64,000 nt of DNA from CAVPJW01 sp963705525 (GTDB lineage Bacteria > Acidobacteriota > Vicinamibacteria > Vicinamibacterales > CAVPJW01): contig CAVPJW010000004.1 in the NCBI GenBank assembly GCA_963705525.1, positions 930,001 to 994,000 on the forward strand, in the 5' to 3' direction. Shown one piece after another: positions 58,695 through 64,000 of this stretch; the first letter of the stretch is position 1, and each line of letters begins with the position of its first letter. The notes under the pieces were generated by a model that had not been told where the DNA came from, did no database searches, and worked only from the letters and a program-made list of their open reading frames with translations. The position numbers and the translations under genes were made by a program.

Positions 58695-59135
58695 TCACAC
58701 GCGGCGCCGCTTCGGAGGACGGCACCCGTTGTGCGGAATGGGCGTCACGTCCCTGATCGAGTTCACGACGATGCCGACCGTCTGCAGGGCGCGGATCGCA
58801 GACTCCCGTCCGGACCCCGGCCCTTTGACCCGAACGTCTACCGAGCGCACGCCGGACGCCTTCGCCGCGTTGGCGGCGTTCATGGCGGCCTGCGTGGCGG
58901 CAAATGGTGTCCCCTTGCGCGAGCCCTTGAACCCGATCCCGCCCGCGCTCGACCACGCGATCACGTTGCCTTCCGGATCGGTGATGGTCACCAGCGTGTT
59001 GTTGAACGACGCCTGAATGTGCACCAGCCCATGATGCACGATCCGCTTCTCACCGCGCTTCTTGAACGTCTTCTTGCGCTTGCCGGTCTCCTTTTTGACG
59101 GGGACCGCATCGGCTGCCGGTTCTGTCTTCGCCAT
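58695..59135 (-). CDS. rpsK: 30S ribosomal protein S11
   Basis: S11 forms part of the 30S platform near the Shine-Dalgarno helix. The 146-residue protein has a Lys-rich N-terminal tail (about 28 residues) and then the family pattern: HGLVHIQASFNNTLVTITD, SAGGIGFKGSRKGTPFAAQ-like, and the end RDVTPIPHNGCRPPKRRRV. It lies between rpsM and rpsD as in the classic alpha operon. Confidence 0.96.
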   Translation of the reverse strand: MAKTEPAADAVPVKKETGKRKKTFKKRGEKRIVHHGLVHIQASFNNTLVTITDPEGNVIAWSSAGGIGFKGSRKGTPFAATQAAMNAANAAKASGVRSVDVRVKGPGSGRESAIRALQTVGIVVNSIRDVTPIPHNGCRPPKRRRV

Positions 59136-59186
59136 TCGTCTCGCCTCTGTCCTCGTTCACTCAGTGAACATGCTGGCCACCAACGG

Positions 59187-59561
59187 TCAGATCGTCTTCT
59201 TCTTCGCGATCGCGCCCTTGCGGGGACCCTTGCGCGTTCTGGCATTCGTCCTCGTCCGCTGTCCCCTCACGGGCAGTCCCCGACGATGACGCACCCCCCG
59301 GAAGCAGCCGATTTCCATCAGCCGCTTGATGTTCATCGAGATCTCCTTGCGGAGATCGCCCTCGACGCCACCCTGTTCCTCGAGGATCCGGCTGATCTTT
59401 CTCACATCATCTTCCGACAGGTCCTTGACCCGGATGTCCGGGCTCACGCCGGCCTGACTCAGAATCCCGTTCGACCGCACGCGGCCGATGCCGTAGATAT
59501 ACGTGAGCCCGATCTCAACGCGCTTGCCTCGGGGAAGATCGACACCTGCGATTCGAGCCAT
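59187..59561 (-). CDS. rpsM: 30S ribosomal protein S13
   Basis: S13 lies in the 30S head and contacts the P-site tRNA and the 50S subunit. The 124-residue protein has MARIAGVDLPRGKRVEIGLT, YIYGIGRVRSNGILSQAGV and the C-terminal RHRRGLPVRGQRTRTNARTR, all standard. It follows rpmJ by 21 bases and precedes rpsK by 51. Confidence 0.96.
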   Translation of the reverse strand: MARIAGVDLPRGKRVEIGLTYIYGIGRVRSNGILSQAGVSPDIRVKDLSEDDVRKISRILEEQGGVEGDLRKEISMNIKRLMEIGCFRGVRHRRGLPVRGQRTRTNARTRKGPRKGAIAKKKTI

Positions 59562-59582
59562 GGGAGTCCTCTAATGTCTTAG

Positions 59583-59696
59583 TTAGCCTTGACGCTGCTT
59601 GTGCTTTGGATTGACGCACGTCACCCGCACCACGCCACTCCGGCGCACGATCCGGCATTTGTCACAGATTCTCTTCACCGATGCTCGCACTTTCAT
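59583..59696 (-). CDS. rpmJ: 50S ribosomal protein L36
   Basis: The 37-residue L36 starts MKVRASVKRICDKCRIVRRS and has the zinc-binding set CDKC, a later Cys and a His (VTCVNPKHKQRQG), so it is the zinc (C+) form. The upstream open frame to 59822 is not part of it. It lies between infA and rpsM, its normal place. Confidence 0.95.
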   Translation of the reverse strand: MKVRASVKRICDKCRIVRRSGVVRVTCVNPKHKQRQG

Positions 59697-59818
59697 AGGA
59701 TTGTTCCAGATAATTATCAGTTTCAGTGATCTGTCTTCAGTTATTCGTTTCTCGGTTGTCGGTGTCAGTTTCTCAATTTCAATACTACCGATGACCAAAA
59801 CCGATCCAAGAACGCACC
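59697..59818. repeat. AT-rich, CAGT-bearing spacer between infA and rpmJ
   Basis: This 122-base spacer is clearly less GC-rich than the flanking genes and holds repeated CAGT-like words (around 59719-59780: ATCAGTTTCAGTG, CTTCAGTTA, GTGTCAGTTTC). Similar tracts flank rpoA. No coding potential is apparent. Confidence 0.4.
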
Positions 59819-60040
59819 TCACGTGTCCAGCTTCCTCGTAATCCTGCCCCTGGTGCGATCGTTCGGCGCCAGTTCCACGCTCACCTTGTCGCCGGCCAGC
59901 AGCCGGACGAAGTTGCGATGGACCGTGTCCGCCGCGTGCGCCACCACGCGCCGCGTGTCACCGAGCTCCACGCGGTAGAGCGCCCGCGGCAGCAGCTCCA
60001 CGACCACGCCCGTCACCCGCAACGCCGGATCGGACGCCAT
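59819..60040 (-). CDS. infA: Translation initiation factor IF-1
   Basis: IF-1 binds the A site of the 30S subunit during initiation. The 73-residue S1-fold protein has VTGVVVELLPRALYRVELGD, VHRNFVRLLAGDKVSVELAP and NDRTRGRITRKL, matching IF-1. Instead of the usual MAKED start it begins MASDPALRV. It lies 16 bases after map. Confidence 0.93.
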   Translation of the reverse strand: MASDPALRVTGVVVELLPRALYRVELGDTRRVVAHAADTVHRNFVRLLAGDKVSVELAPNDRTRGRITRKLDT

Positions 60041-60056
60041 GGCTGACGATCCGGGC

Positions 60057-60851
60057 CTACAGACCGGCCGGTACCGACGTCCCGGCCCGAACGCCTTGGG
60101 CCGCCGGAAGCGCCGTCAACACCTCGGCGCCATCCTCCGTGACAACCACCGTGTGCTCGAAGTGGGCCGACAGGCTGCCGTCTTTGGTCACCGAGGTCCA
60201 CCCGTCCTCGAGGATCCGGACGTCGGGGTTGCCCATGTTGACCATCGGTTCGATCGCCAGCACCATCCCGACGGCCAGCCGAGGACCACGACCCGGCTCT
60301 CCGTAATTCGGCACTTGCGGCTCCTCGTGCAGCGCCTGTCCGATTCCATGACCGACGAACTCGCGCACCACCGAAAATCCGTGCGCCTCGACGAGCGTCT
60401 GTACGGCGTGGCTGATGTCCGACACCCGCGCGCCGGCCTTGATCTGCGCGATGCCGCTGTAGAGCGACGCCTCGGTCACCTTCAGGAGATCCAGCGTCTT
60501 CGACTCAACGGGCCCGACCGGAACGGTGATGGCCGCATCGCCGTAATACCCATCGAGCAGCGCGCCCAGATCGATCGAGACGATGTCGCCCGCCTCGAGC
60601 CGGCGCGACGAGGGAATGCCGTGAACCACCTGCTCGTTGATCGACGCGCAAATCGTCGCCGGGTACCCGTGATACCCCTTGAAGGCCGGAACGGCGCCGG
60701 CATCCAGGATGCGGGCCTCGGCGTGGCCATCCAGTTCGGCCGTCGTCACACCCGGCTTGACCAGGTCGCGCAGCTCCACGAGCACCCTCGCCACGAGCGC
60801 GTTCGCCGCGCGCATGCGCGCGATCTCGCCCTGCGATCGACAGGCAATCAC
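60057..60851 (-). CDS. map: Type I methionine aminopeptidase
   Basis: MetAP removes the initiator methionine. The 264-residue protein has the metal ligands in VSIDLGALLDGYYGDAAITV (two aspartates), GHGIGQALHEEP (His), and the glutamates in AIEPMVNMG and FEHTVVVTEDG. I chose the GTG at 60851, which overlaps the adk stop as GTGA and starts at the family N-terminus (IACRSQGEIARMRAAN); the open frame continues upstream inside adk and is not coding. Confidence 0.95.
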   Translation of the reverse strand: MIACRSQGEIARMRAANALVARVLVELRDLVKPGVTTAELDGHAEARILDAGAVPAFKGYHGYPATICASINEQVVHGIPSSRRLEAGDIVSIDLGALLDGYYGDAAITVPVGPVESKTLDLLKVTEASLYSGIAQIKAGARVSDISHAVQTLVEAHGFSVVREFVGHGIGQALHEEPQVPNYGEPGRGPRLAVGMVLAIEPMVNMGNPDVRILEDGWTSVTKDGSLSAHFEHTVVVTEDGAEVLTALPAAQGVRAGTSVPAGL

Positions 60852-61561
60852 CGCGAGCCCTCCGAACGCCGACCGCGGGCCGCAGCCTTTGAAATCGCCA
60901 GCACTTCCTCGACTGCGGACGCCATCTGCGCGGCCACGCGGTCCGGCGACTGCGCGCCGTCGATCGAGCGGAACGTCGTTCGCGACTTGTAGAAATCCAC
61001 GAGCGGTTCCGTGTCGCGGTGATACACCTTCAAGCGCTCCGTCAAAACAGTCGCATCGTCGTCGGTGCGCGTCACGAGCCGTCCACCGCACAGCCGGCAC
61101 GCGCGCTCTTGCGACGGCGCATGGCCGTCGTCGTGCTCGAACCCGCCGGCGTTGTGACCGCAGACGCTGCAGATCCGTCGTGACTGCAGCCGCCGTGTCA
61201 GCTCGCCCTCCGGGACGACGATGTCGATGACGACGAGCGGGCCGCGCTCGGACACGATGACATCGAGGGCCCGCGCCTGCACCACCGTCCGCGGAAAGCC
61301 ATCGAGCACGAAGCCCTTCAGAGCATCCGACTGCGTCAACCGCTCCGACACAACCCCGATCATCACGTCATCGCTGACCAGGTCGCCGCGGTCCATGATG
61401 ATTTGCGCCTGGCGCCCGAGATCCGTGCCACGGTGCACGGCGTCTCGCAGGATGTCACCGGTCGAAATCTTGGGCACCCCACGGCGGCCGGCAAATCGCT
61501 CGGCCTGCGTACCTTTCCCCGCACCCGGCGGCCCCATCATGATCACGTTGAGCGGCAGCAT
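60848..61561 (-). CDS. adk: Adenylate kinase
   Basis: Adk interconverts ATP, AMP and ADP. The 237-residue protein has the P-loop MMGPPGAGKGTQAERFA and the AMP-binding ISTGDILRDAV and LDGFPRTVVQA. The lid domain has four cysteines (CSVCG and CRLCG about 25 residues apart), the zinc-stabilised form. A C-terminal extension of about 20 residues is present. It lies between secY and map as in many spc operons. Confidence 0.95.
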   Translation of the reverse strand: MLPLNVIMMGPPGAGKGTQAERFAGRRGVPKISTGDILRDAVHRGTDLGRQAQIIMDRGDLVSDDVMIGVVSERLTQSDALKGFVLDGFPRTVVQARALDVIVSERGPLVVIDIVVPEGELTRRLQSRRICSVCGHNAGGFEHDDGHAPSQERACRLCGGRLVTRTDDDATVLTERLKVYHRDTEPLVDFYKSRTTFRSIDGAQSPDRVAAQMASAVEEVLAISKAAARGRRSEGSR

Positions 61562-61583
61562 GTGATATCCGACAAGGGCGGCG

Positions 61584-62973
61584 TCAGCCGCGGCGCCCGC
61601 GGATTCTCGTCTTCTTCATGAAGCCATCGTAGTGACGCATGATGAGCTGCGATTCGATCTGCTGCACGGTGTCCATCGCCACACCCACAATGATCAGAAG
61701 CGACGTGCCGCCGAAATAGAAGGTGACGTTCATGCCTTCCGTGATGAACCTGGGCAGCAGGGCGTCGAGTTGCTCGCCAATGAACGGGATGGGCGCAACC
61801 TTGAAGCCCGTGATCAGGAACTCCGGCAGAATGGCGATGAGCGCCAGGTAGATGGCGCCAGCCAGCGTGATCCGTGTGAGGATCGTGTCGATGTACTCCG
61901 CGGTGCGCTTGCCCGGCCTGATGCCGGGCACGAACCCGCCGTACTTCCGCATGTTCTCCGCCACGTCATCGGGATTGAAGATGATGGCGGTGTAGAAATA
62001 CGCGAAGAAGATGATGCCCGCGACGTACAAGAGGTTATACAAGGGCATGCCGTAGGCAAGCTGCTGCGCAATCCGCTCGGCCCATCCTCCGCTCTGGAAC
62101 ATGCCGGCCAACGTCGCCGGAAACGCCAGGATCGACGACGCAAAGATCACCGGGATCACGCCGCCCGTATTGACCTTGAGCGGAATGTGCGTGCTCGAGC
62201 CGCCGTACATACGGCGCCCCACGACCCGCTTGGCGTACTGGACCGTGACTCGCCGATGCCCGCGTTCGACGAAGATGATGGCCGCCACCACGAGAACCAT
62301 CAGCACGATGAGCAGGACCAGCCGGATCAAGCCCATCTGACCCGTCCGCAACTGATCGAACGTCGTCAGGACCGCGCGCGGCAACCCCACGACGATGCCC
62401 GAGAAAATGATGAGGGACATCCCGTTTCCGATGCCGCGCTCCGTAATCTGCTCACCCAGCCACATGACGAACGTCGTGCCCGGTGGTCAGCGTGAGCACC
62501 GTCATCAGCCGGAAGCCCAGCCCGGGATGGAAGACGAGCGGCAACCCGCCGGCGATGTTCGTCTGCCGCTCGAGGTAGATGGCAATGCCGAGCGACTGCA
62601 CGACAGCCAGGAGAATCGTGCCGTACCGCGTATACTGCGTAATCTTCCGGCGCCCCAGCTCGCCTTCCTTCGACAATTTCTCGAGATACGGCCAGACGAC
62701 CGTCAGGAGCTGCAGGATGATCGACGAGCTGATGTAGGGCATCACGCCCAGCGCAAAGATCGTCACGCGCGACAGGTTCCCACCCGAGAACATGTCGTAC
62801 AGGCCGAACATCGTGTTCTGCGCCTGCTCTGCGAGAATCGCGAGGGCGGCGGTGTTCACACCCGGTGTCGGGATGTGATGCCCGATGCGATACACGCCGA
62901 GCAGCGCGAGCGTGAAGAACACACGCTTGCGGAGCTCGGGGACCGCGAACATGTTGCCGAGGGCGGTTTCCAT
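61584..62973 (-). CDS. secY: Protein translocase subunit SecY, one apparent frameshift near 62480
   Basis: SecY is the essential channel of the Sec translocon. The first part (from 62973) reads METALGNMFAVPELRKRVFF and covers about the first five helices, including FSGGNLSRVTIFALGVMPYI. The second part continues from MWLGEQITERGIGNGMSLII to the end near 61584. The two are in different frames; removing one base of the CCC at 62479-62481 (GGG on the coding strand) restores a continuous reading TTGTTFVMWLGEQ. Because SecY cannot be dispensable, this is most likely a homopolymer error in the assembly. Confidence 0.88.
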
Positions 62974-62986
62974 AGCTTCGAGCCTG

Positions 62987-63454
62987 TTACGCCTGCGGGG
63001 CGGCCGCGGTTGAAAGCGATTCGGCTGCGCCGCCGGCGGCCGCGATCTTCTCCGCCGCCTTGCCGCTGAATTTGTGTGCCTTCACCGTCAACGCCTTGCT
63101 GATGTCTCCACGCGCCAGAATCTTCACGCGCAGCCGGCTGCTCTGGACGAGGCCCAATTCCACGAGCGCCTCGGGCGTGACGACCGCGCCGGCATCGAAG
63201 CGGGCGGCAATAGTGTCGAGGTTGACGATCGCGTACTCCACACGAAACGGGTTGTTGAACCCGCGCTTGGGGACGCGACGATGGAGCGGCAGCTGTCCGC
63301 CTTCGAACCCCCGCTTCCGCTTGTACCCCGAGCGCGACTGCGCGCCCTTGTGGCCCCGGCCGGCCGTCTTGCCGCTTCCGGACCCCTGGCCGCGGCCGAC
63401 GCGCTTCTTCGCGTGCTTGGCGCCCTTCGGCGGTTTCAGATTGCTGAGATCCAT
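62987..63454 (-). CDS. rplO: 50S ribosomal protein L15
   Basis: The 155-residue L15 starts MDLSNLKPPKGAKHAKKRVG and has the glycine-rich RGQGSGSGKTAGRGHKGAQS and RKRGFEGGQLPLHRRVPKRG signatures, then the C-terminal domain. It lies between rpmD (two bases) and secY (13 bases) in the conserved spc order. Confidence 0.96.
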   Translation of the reverse strand: MDLSNLKPPKGAKHAKKRVGRGQGSGSGKTAGRGHKGAQSRSGYKRKRGFEGGQLPLHRRVPKRGFNNPFRVEYAIVNLDTIAARFDAGAVVTPEALVELGLVQSSRLRVKILARGDISKALTVKAHKFSGKAAEKIAAAGGAAESLSTAAAPQA

Positions 63455-63456
63455 AC

Positions 63457-63660
63457 CTACTCCACGCTCACCAGGTGTCGGACCTTGTGGATCATGCCGC
63501 GCGTCGCCGGTGTGTCCACGAGCTCCACCGAGTGTCGAATGCGCCGCAGGCCGAGGCCCTCGACCACACGGGCCTGTTTGCGGTCGAAGCCGATCGGACT
63601 GCGGATCAGCGTCACCTTCACTCTTCGAACCTGACTCGTCGCCGCTTTCTTCTCACTCAT
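63457..63660 (-). CDS. rpmD: 50S ribosomal protein L30
   Basis: The 67-residue L30 has VKVTLIRSPIGFDRKQARVV and the C-terminal TPATRGMIHKVRHLVSVE, typical of the bacterial form. I take the ATG at 63660; a GTG one codon upstream is possible. It lies 19 bases after rpsE. Confidence 0.94.
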   Translation of the reverse strand: MSEKKAATSQVRRVKVTLIRSPIGFDRKQARVVEGLGLRRIRHSVELVDTPATRGMIHKVRHLVSVE

Positions 63661-63679
63661 CACGCACCGCTCCAGCCGA

Positions 63680-64000
63680 TTACACCATCACGACTTGCAG
63701 GTCTGCCAGCTCTTTGCCTCGCATGCGCGCGACGGTCACCGGATCCTTCAGGTCCTGCAGACCGCTGAACGTTGCCCGCACGACGTTGTGGGCGTTGGCC
63801 GATCCGAGCGACTTCGTCATCACGTTCTGAATGCCGGCCGATTCGACCACCGCACGAACCGCGGCGCCCGCGATGATCCCCGTGCCGTCGGGTGCCGGTT
63901 TCAGCAGCACGCTCCCGGCGCCGTACTTGCCAACCACGCGGTGCGGAATCGTCGTGCCCTGCAGAGGCACGCGGATGAGGCTCTTCTTGGCGGCTTCGAT
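63680..64000 (-). CDS. rpsE: 30S ribosomal protein S5 (5' truncated by window edge)
   Basis: The visible 106 residues are the C-terminal part of S5 (VPLQGTTIPHRVVGKYGAGS, KPAPDGTGIIAGAAVRAVVE, NAHNVVRATFSGLQDL). The frame stays open to the right edge (IEAAKKSLIR upstream of the GTG at 63970), so the N-terminal double-stranded RNA-binding domain lies outside the window. It continues the spc operon. Confidence 0.94.
   Translation of the reverse strand: MEAAKKSLIRVPLQGTTIPHRVVGKYGAGSVLLKPAPDGTGIIAGAAVRAVVESAGIQNVMTKSLGSANAHNVVRATFSGLQDLKDPVTVARMRGKELADLQVVMV

Overview
The window is a chromosomal segment of a GC-rich (roughly 63-65% by eye) Gram-negative bacterium. Gene content and style point to the Acidobacteriota, most likely the Vicinamibacteria: type IV pilins with an Acidobacteriota-like mature region, an archaeal/eukaryotic-type ProRS, MacB-type permease and YIP1-family clusters, and a Myxococcus-like pil gene order. 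This placement is inferred from protein style; no rRNA or tRNA gene was seen. No insertion sequence, prophage, CRISPR array or defence system was recognised.

Layout. (1) 1-11.3 kb, plus strand: a translation and RNA-maturation block, rimO(partial)-rimP-nusA-infB-ylxP-rbfA-nrnA-truB-rpsO-pnp, with an attenuator-like double hairpin before rimP and a structured leader before rpsO. (2) 11.4-25.4 kb: mixed housekeeping and envelope genes: a cupredoxin, an M48 protease with a DUF4097 lipoprotein, smc, a CtpA-type protease divergent from tatA-tatC, an OmpA-like protein, proS and aroB. (3) 25.4-47.1 kb, minus strand: one co-directional type IV pilus locus. In transcription order it reads pilB-pilT-pilC-pilS-pilR-four pilins-VKOR/DsbA fusion-ABC ATPase-ABC permease-TPR protein-pilD-histidine kinase-pilV-pilW-pilX-degraded TPR gene-small exported protein-NtrC-type regulator. 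The order parallels pilBTCSRAGHID of Myxococcus xanthus. (4) 47.2-56.2 kb: a TraF/PorV-like outer-membrane protein, a pyruvoyl-dependent arginine decarboxylase, a YIP1 protein, a MacA-like adaptor with two MacB-like permeases but no ATPase, and an EF-G paralogue. (5) 56.2-64 kb, minus strand: the distal spc and alpha ribosomal operons, rpsE(partial)-rpmD-rplO-secY-adk-map-infA-rpmJ-rpsM-rpsK-rpsD-rpoA-rplQ.

The most distinctive biology is the pilus locus. A -24/-12 (sigma-54) promoter lies before the most distal of the tandem pilin genes, and two sigma-54 activators and two histidine kinases are encoded in the same array. A VKOR-DsbA fusion sits between the pilins and the ABC transporter, and all four pilins carry a conserved cysteine pair. 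This suggests a dedicated pilin disulfide catalyst.

Reading frames are broken in secY (one), ctpA (one), tatC (three), a TPR gene (several) and a pilin-like remnant. Because secY and probably tatC should be intact in a living cell, at least some of these look like indel errors in the assembled sequence rather than real pseudogenes.
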